Shown here: one piece after another, positions 56,475 to 64,000 of the stretch
How positions within the stretch are numbered: position 1 is the stretch's first letter
Layout of the letters: the number at the start of each line of letters is the position of its first letter
Source of the DNA: Paenibacillus sp. JQZ6Y-1
GTDB taxonomy: Bacteria; Bacillota; Bacilli; Paenibacillales; Paenibacillaceae
Length of the DNA stretch: 64,000 nt
NCBI RefSeq assembly: GCF_040719145.1
Contig: NZ_JBFDUZ010000001.1
Coordinates: forward strand, 2,356,001 to 2,420,000
Reading direction: 5' to 3'
Notes under the pieces: model-generated
The model's database searches: none
Told to the model about the DNA's origin: nothing
The model's input: the letters and a program-made list of their open reading frames with translations, nothing else
Program-made: the position numbers and the translations under genes

Positions 56475-57200
56475 ATGAAAATCGATATCTGGTCCGATTA
56501 CCAGTGTCCATTCTGCTATATCGGCGAAACAAGACTGCATAAGGCACTGGAGCAATTCCCGCATGCCGATCAGGTGCAGGTGAATTATAAGAGCTTTGAG
56601 CTGGACCCTTCTGCGGAGCGCGATATTCCACTGACCAACAATCAAATGCTGGCGCAAAAATACAATACCAGCATTGAGCAGGTGCGTCAGATGAATGCCA
56701 ATGTAGGCGCACAGGCAGCACAGGAAGGATTGCATTTTGAATTCGATAGCATGATTTTGACGAACAGCTTTGATGCGCATCGTCTCATGCAATTCGCTAC
56801 CGCCAAGGGAAAAGGCGAAGAAACGAACAAAGCGCTGTTCCATGCTTATTTTACCGAATCCCGTCATATCGGCGATCATGATACACTGGCTGATATTGCT
56901 AGCACAGTCGGTCTGGATCGCAACGAAGTGCTGAATGTGCTGAATAGCGAGCAATATAGCGAAGAGGTTCGCCGTCAGGAGCGACTGGGCAGCCAGCTCG
57001 GTATTCAAGGGGTTCCGTTCTTCGTGATCAATGACAAATACGCTGTATCCGGTGCGCAGCCGACCGATGCCTTCAGCAAAGCACTGTCTGACATCTGGGC
57101 AGAGGAACAGCCACTGCAAATGCTAAACGACTCGGAAACTGGCGATATGTGTACCGATGATTCCTGTGTCATTCCAGATAAAAATAAAGATCAGGTATAA
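56475..57200 (+). CDS. DsbA-family (FrnE-like) oxidoreductase
   Basis: 241 aa from the ATG at 56475 behind GGAGG. Thioredoxin fold with the active site SDYQCPFCYIGE near residues 8-19, a helical insert domain (about 60-160), and GIQGVPFFVINDKYAVSGAQPTDAF containing the cis-Pro. A short tail with CTDDSC is a second Cys pair. No signal peptide, so cytosolic. The family works in disulphide or polyketide-isomerase chemistry; stress repair is the common guess. Confidence 0.9.
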   Translation: MKIDIWSDYQCPFCYIGETRLHKALEQFPHADQVQVNYKSFELDPSAERDIPLTNNQMLAQKYNTSIEQVRQMNANVGAQAAQEGLHFEFDSMILTNSFDAHRLMQFATAKGKGEETNKALFHAYFTESRHIGDHDTLADIASTVGLDRNEVLNVLNSEQYSEEVRRQERLGSQLGIQGVPFFVINDKYAVSGAQPTDAFSKALSDIWAEEQPLQMLNDSETGDMCTDDSCVIPDKNKDQV

Positions 57201-57214
57201 GCAATTATCCTCAT

Positions 57215-57250
57215 TTGAATACGTGTCATCAAATGAATACGTGTCATCAA
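57215..57250 (+). repeat. Two tandem copies of an 18-base unit
   Basis: GAATACGTGTCATCAAAT occurs twice in direct succession just after the DsbA-family stop and before its terminator. Confidence 0.85.
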
Positions 57251-57290
57251 AACTCCCGATACTTCTTTTGCCAAAGAGGTATCGGGAGTT
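57251..57290 (+). terminator. Terminator of the DsbA-family gene
   Basis: AACTCCCGATAC pairs with GTATCGGGAGTT. Confidence 0.85.
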
Positions 57291-57421
57291 TGCATATCCA
57301 TCTATGATCCATTAACCTGATATAGCATGGAATGTTTATTTGGTGAATTCACATAAAAGTCGAATATGGAATGATGTATTGTCATTGCGTTTGGAGTCAG
57401 CGATCGTAGTGATACAATATT

Positions 57422-57538
57422 TTATTTCTGACGCTTCTGCTTTTTGGCTTCTTTGATTACACGTAGGGCACGAGCACGTGTAACTTTGTTTGGACTTTTC
57501 AGCTGGCGATATGCAGTTGCTGTATCGGTTTTGGTCAT
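57422..57538 (-). CDS. 38-aa basic small protein (putative metal homeostasis protein family)
   Basis: ATG at 57538 behind GGAGGTGAATGCT. The protein starts MTKTDTATAYRQLKSPN and is very basic after it, ending in KEAKKQKRQK. This TDxxxAYRxLKSPNxxTRxRALRxI pattern resembles a family annotated as putative metal homeostasis proteins; I recall the name but cannot verify it. A Fur-like box lies about 100 bases upstream, which agrees with a metal link. The function is not established. Confidence 0.75.
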   Translation of the reverse strand: MTKTDTATAYRQLKSPNKVTRARALRVIKEAKKQKRQK

Positions 57539-57639
57539 AGCATTCACCTCCAACAGGATAGACGACAAGGAAGCTCTCCATTCTTCCTTATCTTCTCTTT
57601 TTATTAATAGTAATTATTACGATTTAATAATATGATAAA

Positions 57640-57654
57640 TGATAAGCATTCTCA
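57640..57654 (-). promoter_or_regulatory. Fur/Zur-like box upstream of the 38-aa gene
   Basis: TGATAAGCATTCTCA, close to the 7-1-7 Fur consensus with two changes, extended by CTGTCAA as at 9619. No other gene on the minus strand lies between it and the small gene. Confidence 0.7.
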
Positions 57655-57709
57655 CTGTCAAGTATATAATACCCTTCTTTTTTTATGAAACGTCATTCTG
57701 ATTATAAAG

Positions 57710-57745
57710 AAGCGGTATGCCCATTTTGTTCGGCATACCGCTTTG
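57710..57745 (-). terminator. Terminator of mhqD
   Basis: AAGCGGTATGCC pairs with GGCATACCGCTT; TCTTTATAATC follows on the minus strand. Confidence 0.8.
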
Positions 57746-57755
57746 GTTACGTTGA

Positions 57756-58376
57756 TTAGAATTGACGGTTAAACCATGTTGCCGCAGCCTGAGCTTCGCT
57801 TGCTGTCAGCTGGTGACCATTATTTTCCCAGAGCAGTTCTACCTCAGCTCCAGCATCGGTTAGCAATTGCCCCAGCTCTTCACTTTCGGCACGCGGAACA
57901 ATCGGATCGTTACTGCCGGAAGCCATGAATACGGGTGTCCCCGTCAAATCTGGCAACGCAATACTGCGCAGTGGTACCATGGCGTGATGCAAAATCGCAC
58001 CTTTCAGCGCTTGTGCATCATGGAATAGCAGGCTGGCGGCGATATTGGCACCGTTGGAATACCCCACCGCTACGATATTGCGACGATCAAATCCGTATTC
58101 GGTTGCTGCCGCATCCAGAAAGGCATTCAGCTCATGTGTCCGTGCGATCAGATCCGGTTCGTCGAAGACACCTTCTGCGAGACGGCGGAAAAAGCGGGGC
58201 ATGCCATTTTCAGATACATTGCCGCGTACGCCCAATACGGATGCTGTTGGAGCAATCAGTTCTGCTAATGGTAGCAGATCACGCTCTGTTCCACCCGTGC
58301 CATGCAGCAGCAGTAATACTGGCTGCTGTGGATTACTACCCTGTTTGAAAATATGCTTCATCGTTTCTGTCGTCAT
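57756..58376 (-). CDS. mhqD: MhqD-like carboxylesterase/alpha-beta hydrolase
   Basis: 206 aa from the ATG at 58376 behind AGGAGGATTCAATCC. Oxyanion loop LLLLHGTGGTERDLLPL, nucleophile Ser in AVGYSNGANIA, acid Asp in SGSNDPIVP, and final His in NNGHQLT. Matches the small cytosolic esterase paired with ring-cleaving dioxygenase in Bacillota. The mhqO gene lies 200 bases upstream on the same strand. It probably helps clear quinone or ring-cleavage products. Confidence 0.9.
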   Translation of the reverse strand: MTTETMKHIFKQGSNPQQPVLLLLHGTGGTERDLLPLAELIAPTASVLGVRGNVSENGMPRFFRRLAEGVFDEPDLIARTHELNAFLDAAATEYGFDRRNIVAVGYSNGANIAASLLFHDAQALKGAILHHAMVPLRSIALPDLTGTPVFMASGSNDPIVPRAESEELGQLLTDAGAEVELLWENNGHQLTASEAQAAATWFNRQF

Positions 58377-58583
58377 GGATTGAATCCTCCTATTGAGATG
58401 AGTATGAAATGTGTACATCTATCGTTATACAGGATGCGTTTGTGTCAGACTGCATCTTTATTCTCATGTGCAAGGGTCATGAGTCTGCGCCATATTGCAT
58501 CTTTATTTCCTGTATGCTTTTTTCCTGTATGCTTGTTGTTCGTAAAGTAATGCCATGTCATAGAAATGCTGTTGAGCATCCGC

Positions 58584-59522
58584 TTATTGAAGCTTGCGTA
58601 CTTGAATTGGCAGCAGATTATTTTCAATCAGATCGCGTTGCGGCTCATACCATTCGGGCAGCTGCAATTTGCTTCCCAGCTGGTCAGCCGTTTCATCGTT
58701 CGCGAAGCCCGGTGGATCGGTAGCAATCTCGAACAGAATGCCGCCCTCTTCACGGAAATAGACAGCGTTAAAGTATTGTCGGTCAATGACCGGAGTCGGC
58801 TGGAAGCCTGCTGCTGCCACCTGACTGCGCCATTGGTCATGCTCTTCAAAATCAGCTGCACGCCAAGCGATATGATGCACTGTACCCGCTCCGCCAATAC
58901 CGCGCGGCAATTCGTGATTGTTCACATCAATGATATTGCCAATATCGCCAGTAGCTTGAAAACGTACATATCCGTCTTCCTCAGCGATCCGAGTCAATCC
59001 CAGCACATGCTCCACGGTATGGAGAGTGCGTTCAGGCAAAGCACTGAACAGTACGCCACCACCGAAGCCCTTGATCGCTTCTGCCGATGTAATACCATCC
59101 CATTCCCAAGTATTGACTGCGCCTGCTTCCCGTTCTACCAGTTCGATGCGCAATCCATCATAATCGGTAAAGCGCAGCAATTGCTCGCCAAAGCGGCTGA
59201 CTGACTCCACCTCAACATGTAATCTTTGCAAGCGTTCTGCCCAGAATGGCAATGCTCCCGGTGGTACTGCAAATACGGTAATACCCAGCTGTCCGCTACC
59301 TACCACACCGCGACGTGCGCCTGGCTGCGGGAAGAAGGTGACGATGGTTCCCGGTGCACCGCCTTCATTACCAAAATACAGATGATACACATCTGGTGCA
59401 TCAAAGTTAATGGTCTGCTTCACCATGCGCAGACCGAGAATACCAGCATAGAAATCCACATTGCGCTGCGGATCAGTAACAAAGGAAGTAATATGATGAA
59501 TACCTGCGGTACGAAGAGTCAT
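58584..59522 (-). CDS. mhqO: Ring-cleaving dioxygenase MhqO-like
   Basis: 312 aa behind AAAAGGAGCTGAACAAA. Two vicinal-oxygen-chelate (glyoxalase-fold) modules: GIHHITSFVTDPQRNVDFYAGILGLRMVKQT and, from about residue 150, GFGGGVLFSALPE with GTVHHIAWRAADFEEH. His/Glu ligands of the metal are in HHIT, VHHIAW and FEIATDPPG. It opens hydroquinone-type rings and is induced by quinones in Bacillus through MhqR. The operator-like repeat at 59574 fits this. Confidence 0.92.
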   Translation of the reverse strand: MTLRTAGIHHITSFVTDPQRNVDFYAGILGLRMVKQTINFDAPDVYHLYFGNEGGAPGTIVTFFPQPGARRGVVGSGQLGITVFAVPPGALPFWAERLQRLHVEVESVSRFGEQLLRFTDYDGLRIELVEREAGAVNTWEWDGITSAEAIKGFGGGVLFSALPERTLHTVEHVLGLTRIAEEDGYVRFQATGDIGNIIDVNNHELPRGIGGAGTVHHIAWRAADFEEHDQWRSQVAAAGFQPTPVIDRQYFNAVYFREEGGILFEIATDPPGFANDETADQLGSKLQLPEWYEPQRDLIENNLLPIQVRKLQ

Positions 59523-59573
59523 TTTGTTCAGCTCCTTTTGGAATATGGATGATAATATAAGAAATGTTGAATA

Positions 59574-59586
59574 TCTTAATTTAAGA
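59574..59586 (-). promoter_or_regulatory. MhqR-like inverted repeat before mhqO
   Basis: TCTTAA-T-TTAAGA, within TATCTTAATTTAAGA, similar in form to MhqR operators. Lies about 52 bases upstream of the mhqO start. Confidence 0.5.
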
Positions 59587-59728
59587 CGTTTTGTATAGTT
59601 TTATTATATCCTGTTCCTCTGCAAATGAAAGAGTAAACAGCAAAACAATTTCAAAACCACAACTAACTTACTTTTAGTTAGTTTTGTTCTTTTATAAACA
59701 TTCTATTCCTGTTTCGCTATTTCTTCAT

Positions 59729-59794
59729 AAAAAAGCTCCTTGTCATTCCACCAGTACAGAGCAGGACTGTAACGGAAACGCCAAAGAGCTTTCT
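59729..59794 (-). terminator. Terminator-like hairpin of the nitrilase gene
   Basis: AAAAAAGCTC pairs with GAGCTTTCT across a branched loop; T-run on the minus strand. The rest of 59587-59831 shows an AACTAAC/GTTAGTT stem and no gene. Confidence 0.6.
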
Positions 59795-59831
59795 CTTTAT
59801 AGATAAACCATATGATCAACAGTCATACCAT

Positions 59832-60641
59832 TTATTCCTGATGCCGATACAATTCTGGGCGACGATCAGCGAATACCGGTATGCGTCCACGTACCTCATC
59901 AGACAAATCTAGATCAATCGTAGCGGTCAGAATACCTTCCTCTTCCCCACTCTCGGCAATCACTTCGCCCCAAGGATCAATCACCATCGAATGACCAAAA
60001 AACCTACTTTTCGCGTCGCTTCCGACACGATTGCAGGCGATGACATACATCTGATTCTCAATCGCGCGCGCCGTTAGCAAGGTGCGCCAATGATGCAGAC
60101 GTGGATGCGGCCACTCGGCAGGCACAAACCACACCTTCGCCCCCGCTAAGGCGAGCGTACGTGCCAGTTCAGGAAAACGAATATCGTAGCAGATGGATGC
60201 CGCCGCCGTTACATCCCCTAGCGGAAACAATGCTGTCTCTTCACCGGGTTGCATGAACTTTTCCTCATCCATTAGTTTGAACAGATGAATTTTGTCGTAC
60301 TTCGCCTGCTGCTGTCCATCTGCTCCATGTACATATAACGTATTGTAAAAGCCGCTGTCACGCTGCTCTGATACCGAACCGCCGACCAGCACCACCTGAT
60401 GTTTGCGTGCCGTCTCGCTCAGCCAACGATTAATCGGGCCATGCTCCGGCTCAGCGATTCCATCCAGTCGATCCAGCGCATAACCGGTATTCCACATTTC
60501 CGGCAGCACAATCACATCTGGGCGCTGCTCGGCGGTCATGGCGCGCTCAATCCATTCTCCAGCACGCCGTATATTTTCCTGCGGCTCCGCCAAGGCGATA
60601 TCCATTTGAATAAGACTGATATGGTATTGCCGTGCAGTCAT
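59832..60641 (-). CDS. Carbon-nitrogen hydrolase (omega-amidase type, MtnU-like)
   Basis: 269 aa behind GGGAGAGATGAGCA. Nitrilase triad: Glu in VIVLPEMWNTGY, Lys in KYDKIHLFKL, Cys in SICYDIRFPELAR. The WNTGY and CYDIRFPE context fits omega-amidases such as YafV and B. subtilis MtnU (YkrU), which splits 2-oxo-4-methylthiobutyramide-type amides. It is divergent from an MtnE-like aminotransferase gene, the same pairing as in methionine salvage. Confidence 0.9.
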   Translation of the reverse strand: MTARQYHISLIQMDIALAEPQENIRRAGEWIERAMTAEQRPDVIVLPEMWNTGYALDRLDGIAEPEHGPINRWLSETARKHQVVLVGGSVSEQRDSGFYNTLYVHGADGQQQAKYDKIHLFKLMDEEKFMQPGEETALFPLGDVTAAASICYDIRFPELARTLALAGAKVWFVPAEWPHPRLHHWRTLLTARAIENQMYVIACNRVGSDAKSRFFGHSMVIDPWGEVIAESGEEEGILTATIDLDLSDEVRGRIPVFADRRPELYRHQE

Positions 60642-60946
60642 TGCTCATCTCTCCCTATGTGCTTGATATTGCATTTATCATAGCCGCAGCAACGACACAA
60701 AAGCAATATTTCCAGACAATTCCTCTATACCAATCGGAAAAATCGTGATAGATTAGGATAACTATGTAAGCACCCAGAGAAGAGGACCCCATTTGCAGAA
60801 TCGTCAGCGAGGATCAGGTTGCGTGTCATATCTATACCGGCTGATGTATGCTCAATAGAAGCATTTGATTCCTGCTCAACCTCTAGCCTTTTCATGACGT
60901 ATACTAATGTACCATCTCAACTACAGTAACCGGAGTGATGAAGCCG
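60642..60946. other. Divergent promoter region nitrilase / aminotransferase
   Basis: About 300 bases. I looked for a SAM (S-box) riboswitch, expected for methionine genes, and saw none of its conserved blocks. A GGAG before 60938/60947 is the aminotransferase ribosome site. Confidence 0.5.
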
Positions 60947-62158
60947 ATGTCCAATGTGAACAATAGCAGTGTATCCGCATTTCCGATTATACCGGCGGGA
61001 ATGATGAATGAATTGCCGGAGCAGTTTTTTGCCAAGCTGGTACAGGATGTAAATCGGCATGTGAACGCCGGGCATGATGTGATTAATCTAGGTCAGGGAA
61101 ACCCGGATCAACCGACTCCACCGCATATCGTGGAAGAACTGCGCGAAGCAGCAGGCAATCCGCAGTACCACAAGTATTCTCCATTTTCCGGCTATCCTTT
61201 TCTGAAAGAAGCCATTGCGAAGCGGTATAAGGAAGATTACGATGTCGATCTGGACCCGCAGACAGAAGTAGCCATTCTGTTTGGCGGCAAAACCGGTTTG
61301 ATTGAGATCAGTCAGATTTTACTGCAAAAGGGCGATGTATGTCTTGTTCCCGATCCCGGCTATCCTGATTATTGGTCAGGTGTGGCATTATCTGGTGCCG
61401 AGATGAGCTTTATGCCGCTAACTGAAGACAATGCTTATTTGCCGGATTACAGCGCCATCTCGCCGGAAGTATTGGAACGGGCGAAGCTGATGTTTCTCAA
61501 TTATCCCAATAATCCAACCTCGGCGACGGCTCCACTTTCGTTTTATGAAGAAACGGTGGAATTTGCGCGCCGCAATCAGGTCGTTGTAGCGAGCGATTTT
61601 GCGTATGGAGCAATTGGATTTGATGGGCAGAAGCCGGTTAGCTTTTTGCAAGTTCCGGGTGCGAAAGAAGTGGGCGTGGAATTCTATACCCTATCCAAAA
61701 CGTACAATATGGCAGGCTGGCGCGTAGCGTTTGCGCTTGGTAATAGCGAGATTATTCGTCTAATTAATCTGATGCAGGATCATGTGTATGTCAGTCTGTT
61801 TGGCGGTATTCAGGCAGCAGCAGCACGAGCATTGACTGATGATCAGCAATGCGTTACCGATCTGGTGGATCGCTATGAATCGCGCCGCAATGCCTTTTTT
61901 GAAGAACTGGACAAGATCGGCTGGAAGGCGGAAGCACCCAAAGGCTCGTTCTTCTGCTGGCTGCCTGTTCCAGAAGGTATGGATTCACGCCAGTTTGCTA
62001 CATTGCTACTGGAAGAAGCGCATGTGGCAGTTGCACCAGGTATTGGCTTTGGTACGGGCGGTGAAGGATATGTGCGCATCGGCTTGCTTACGTCCGAAGA
62101 ACGGTTACGCGAAGCGGTACAGCGGATTGGCAAGCTGAACTTATTTGGTAAAAGCTGA
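60947..62158 (+). CDS. mtnE: Methionine-type aminotransferase, MtnE-like
   Basis: 403 aa from the ATG at 60947; ATG at 60938 or GTG at 60935 are alternatives near the GGAG. Fold type I: FFAKLVQDVNRHVNAGHDVINLGQGNPDQPTPPHIVEEL, LFGGKTGLIEIS, PDPGYPDYWSGVAL, FLNYPNNPTSA, DFAYGAIGFDGQKPVSFLQ, and the PLP Lys in YTLSKTYNMAGWR. Pattern and length match B. subtilis MtnE (YkrV), which makes methionine from 2-oxo-4-methylthiobutyrate. The remaining salvage genes are not in the window. Confidence 0.88.
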   Translation: MSNVNNSSVSAFPIIPAGMMNELPEQFFAKLVQDVNRHVNAGHDVINLGQGNPDQPTPPHIVEELREAAGNPQYHKYSPFSGYPFLKEAIAKRYKEDYDVDLDPQTEVAILFGGKTGLIEISQILLQKGDVCLVPDPGYPDYWSGVALSGAEMSFMPLTEDNAYLPDYSAISPEVLERAKLMFLNYPNNPTSATAPLSFYEETVEFARRNQVVVASDFAYGAIGFDGQKPVSFLQVPGAKEVGVEFYTLSKTYNMAGWRVAFALGNSEIIRLINLMQDHVYVSLFGGIQAAAARALTDDQQCVTDLVDRYESRRNAFFEELDKIGWKAEAPKGSFFCWLPVPEGMDSRQFATLLLEEAHVAVAPGIGFGTGGEGYVRIGLLTSEERLREAVQRIGKLNLFGKS

Positions 62159-62160
62159 GC

Positions 62161-62240
62161 TTGTTCTGTAGAGAATGAACTCATTTTGTAGAGAGTGAAC
62201 GTATTCTGCAGAGAGTGAATATTTCGTAAAGACTGAACGT
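62161..62240 (+). repeat. Degenerate tandem repeat, about 20-base unit, 3.5-4 copies
   Basis: Successive units TCATTTTGTAGAGAGTGAAC and GTATTCTGCAGAGAGTGAAT with a weaker copy on each side. Begins three bases after the mtnE stop. GAGAGTGAAT also occurs in the T-box stem I at 62571-62580. Confidence 0.8.
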
Positions 62241-62402
62241 GTTCTCTAATCAACTAAGATCATCACTTGAACTTCTGGCAGATGTTTTACAGATAACTAG
62301 CTGAATGTATTTGCTAGCGCTGTTGCTTGAAACCTACAGCATATATTTTCCGCAAATACCGATGTTCTGAATATAAATTACACTATCCCTGCCACGCGGT
62401 AC
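62241..62402. other. Gap before the proB promoter
   Basis: No gene, hairpin or other signal seen. Confidence 0.4.
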
Positions 62403-62431
62403 TTGGCAAAAGTCACAGTCCGTGCTATCCT
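62403..62431 (+). promoter_or_regulatory. Likely proB promoter
   Basis: TTGGCA at 62403-62408, 17-base spacer, TATCCT at 62426-62431. Gives a start near 62438 and a leader of about 415 bases, enough for a full T-box. Confidence 0.6.
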
Positions 62432-62528
62432 AATCAGCAACACCGATTGTACGGAACCCCGTTCATCGGACATAAGGACATTATTATCTGACCGAAGTGG
62501 TGGATACACCGCACGGACAATTATACAG

Positions 62529-62778
62529 AACGCAATGAAGGGAATAGTAAGCAAAACAGCGGCGTGCATAGAGAGTGAATTCCAGAGGCTGAAAGGATTC
62601 ACCGCCAGCTCCTGCCGAACCTGCCCCTGAGCTTTCGGCGCCAAACGCCGAACGGACTTGCCGCCGTTATCGGGCTTCAAGCCGGACAGCTCTGTGCTGT
62701 CAATAAAGGTGGTACCGCGGAAGTGTAGACTTTCGTCCTTTGTATTCATGCTGGATACAGAGGGCGGAAGTCTTTTTT
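62529..62778 (+). promoter_or_regulatory. T-box riboswitch (proline specifier) of proB
   Basis: Stem I begins with AATGAAGGGAATAGTAAGC and holds AGAGAGTGAATTCC and GGCTGAAA apical motifs; the 3' side reads GAACCTGCCCCTGAGC with specifier CCU at 62620-62622, the codon for proline. The T-box sequence AAAGGTGGTACCGCGG is at 62705-62720. A terminator made of AGACTTTCGTCC and GGGCGGAAGTCTTTTTT spans 62727-62778. Uncharged tRNA-Pro should stop the terminator forming and allow proB expression. Confidence 0.93.
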
Positions 62779-62855
62779 GCATTCTGCCCTCGTATGCCGC
62801 AGCATGCCATCATGAAGTAATGTTATGTCGTATTATGCAGAAGGAGTGAATCATC

Positions 62856-63965
62856 ATGCAACACCAGCGTATTGTCGTGAAAATCGGCAGCAGCTCGCTG
62901 ACTGGACCACAGGGTGGTCTGAATCATGAGGCGGTCAACTTTTTTGCCGCCGAAATCGCTGCATTGCAGCAGCAAGGACATTCGGTGCTGCTCGTTACCT
63001 CTGGTGCAGTCGCTGCCGGATTCCGCGAGATCGGTTATGTGTCACGTCCACGTTTATTGCACGAAAAACAAGCCGCCGCATCGGTTGGTCAGGCGCTGCT
63101 CATGCGCGATTACCAGCAGGCATTTGCCAAGCATGGGATCGTCAGTGCTCAAATCTTACTCACACGCGGCGATTTTACCCATCGCAAGCGGGCAGGCAAT
63201 GCCAGCATGACGATTGAGGAATTGTTGAAGCAACATGTGATTCCGATTATCAATGAAAATGATACCGTCTCGGTAGACGAACTCAAATTCGGCGATAATG
63301 ATACCTTATCCGCGCTCGTCGCTAATCTCGCCAAAGCATCGCATCTGCTTATTTTGACTGATGTAGATGGATTGTACAGCGCCAATCCGAGCAAAGACCC
63401 GGAAGCAGTGCATTATCCGGTGATTGATGAAATTACTGACGAAATCTATGCTATGGCGGGCGGCGCCGGATCAGCAGTCGGTACAGGTGGTATGCGCTCC
63501 AAAGTGGATGCTGCCAAAATTGCCACCCGCGGAGGAATCGAAGTCTTCGTCGGGCGTGTCAAACAACCGGGTGACCTGCTGCTAGCAGCGAACCATCAAG
63601 GTAAAGGCACATATTTTTCCACTCACAGTGCGGCATTGCCGATGAAAAAGCAGTGGCTCGGCTTCCTGTCCGTACCGCTCGGCACATTGATCATTGATGA
63701 AGGTGCAGAACAAGCGCTAGTCGGCAATGGACGCAGTTTGCTACCAGTAGGCATTCGTCAGTTAGAGGGACAATTCCATGCGGGGGATGTGGTCGAGGTA
63801 CAAAACATGCAGCGTGATGTACTCGGACGCGGCATCGTCAATTACGATTATGACCAATTGCAGCAAATTATCGGTTTGCCAAGCGGTAAAATCGCCGAAA
63901 CGTTAGGTGTCGATCATGTCCAGCATCTCGAAGCTGTACATCGAGATGAATGGATTACATTATAA
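62856..63965 (+). CDS. proB: Glutamate 5-kinase
   Basis: 369 aa behind AAGGAGTGAATCATC. Amino-acid-kinase domain (residues 1-265): RIVVKIGSSSLTGPQGG, VTSGAVAAG, INENDTVSVDELKFGDNDTLSA, LTDVDGLYSANP, GTGGMRSKVDAAKIA. C-terminal PUA domain (about 280-365). It makes glutamyl-5-phosphate, the first step from glutamate to proline. Controlled by the proline T-box before it; proA is expected just beyond the window. Confidence 0.97.
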   Translation: MQHQRIVVKIGSSSLTGPQGGLNHEAVNFFAAEIAALQQQGHSVLLVTSGAVAAGFREIGYVSRPRLLHEKQAAASVGQALLMRDYQQAFAKHGIVSAQILLTRGDFTHRKRAGNASMTIEELLKQHVIPIINENDTVSVDELKFGDNDTLSALVANLAKASHLLILTDVDGLYSANPSKDPEAVHYPVIDEITDEIYAMAGGAGSAVGTGGMRSKVDAAKIATRGGIEVFVGRVKQPGDLLLAANHQGKGTYFSTHSAALPMKKQWLGFLSVPLGTLIIDEGAEQALVGNGRSLLPVGIRQLEGQFHAGDVVEVQNMQRDVLGRGIVNYDYDQLQQIIGLPSGKIAETLGVDHVQHLEAVHRDEWITL

Positions 63966-64000
63966 TAAGAATGAAAGCATACGCACTACACCTTTCTATC

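Noticed and set aside
57336-57581. 81-codon minus-strand open frame
   Set aside because: Other frame over the 38-aa gene, which has the good ribosome site and family-like pattern.
60642-60946. SAM (S-box) riboswitch expected before an mtnE-like gene
   Set aside because: None of the conserved S-box blocks could be found.
62490-62514. Second T-box-like sequence (GTGGTGGATACACCGC)
   Set aside because: Only a partial match, self-pairing, and without its own terminator or specifier; treated as a stem in the proB leader.
62378-62782. 134-codon minus-strand open frame upstream of proB
   Set aside because: It lies antisense to the T-box and its terminator, whose structure explains the sequence; no ribosome site and no protein features.

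Overview
The window looks like a chromosomal segment of a Paenibacillus-type Bacillota (low-to-mid GC, Gram-positive). Supporting signs are strong AAGGAGG-type ribosome sites on nearly every gene, a parE-parC pair, a tandem double-dynamin DynA, a T-box leader on proB, Fur boxes, DUF1450 and MhqD/MhqO proteins, and an amidase with copper-amine-oxidase-like stalk domains. No rRNA, tRNA, CRISPR array, phage or insertion sequence was seen. The species cannot be fixed from the sequence alone.

Layout. 1-2117: a minus-strand ADP-ribose-linked cluster (NUDIX/NrtR-like regulator, NADAR, and a TIGR02452/PARG-like gene cut by the window edge). 2118-3400: an AT-rich gap with a 17-copy TCTACA hexanucleotide repeat and a small orphan gene. 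3513-9640: iron and molybdenum functions (Fur-controlled haem monooxygenase-like gene, PBP-type regulator divergent from modAB, Fur-controlled flavodoxin operon). 10-13 kb: an RNA methyltransferase-like gene and a pseudouridine synthase. 13.4-18 kb: parE-parC. 18.4-30 kb: ABC transporter plus SGNH hydrolase, a MerR/SDR pair, an alpha-glucosidase, a ComEA-like membrane protein, DUF1450, a CAP protein, and purT-GNAT. 30-41.6 kb: a heterodimeric ABC exporter, dynA, nth and a cell-wall amidase.

41.7-51.4 kb is the most unusual part. It is an AT-rich minus-strand operon between leuD and the amidase, with its own near-consensus promoter and terminator. It starts with a 33-residue acidic peptide (leader-like MEKELLEFLEDL..., ending ...EVASLVANW) behind an excellent ribosome site. 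A hairpin follows, then a 620-aa TPR protein with a degenerate P-loop domain, two flavodoxin-fold FMN reductases, a SAM methyltransferase, a PLP aminotransferase, an extended SDR, an M16 zinc protease and an MFS exporter. Most genes overlap or nearly touch. This reads as a ribosomally made, post-translationally modified peptide (RiPP) pathway with no recognisable known class-defining enzyme (no LanB/C/M, YcaO, radical SAM, lasso cyclase or PEARL). Its product is unknown.

51.5-64 kb returns to housekeeping and stress functions: leuCD with a divergent LysR regulator, an APH-fold kinase, a DsbA-family protein, a 38-aa small basic protein behind a Fur-like box, the mhqO-mhqD quinone-stress pair behind an inverted repeat, a nitrilase and methionine aminotransferase (methionine-salvage-like pair), and proB under a T-box with a CCU (proline) specifier.
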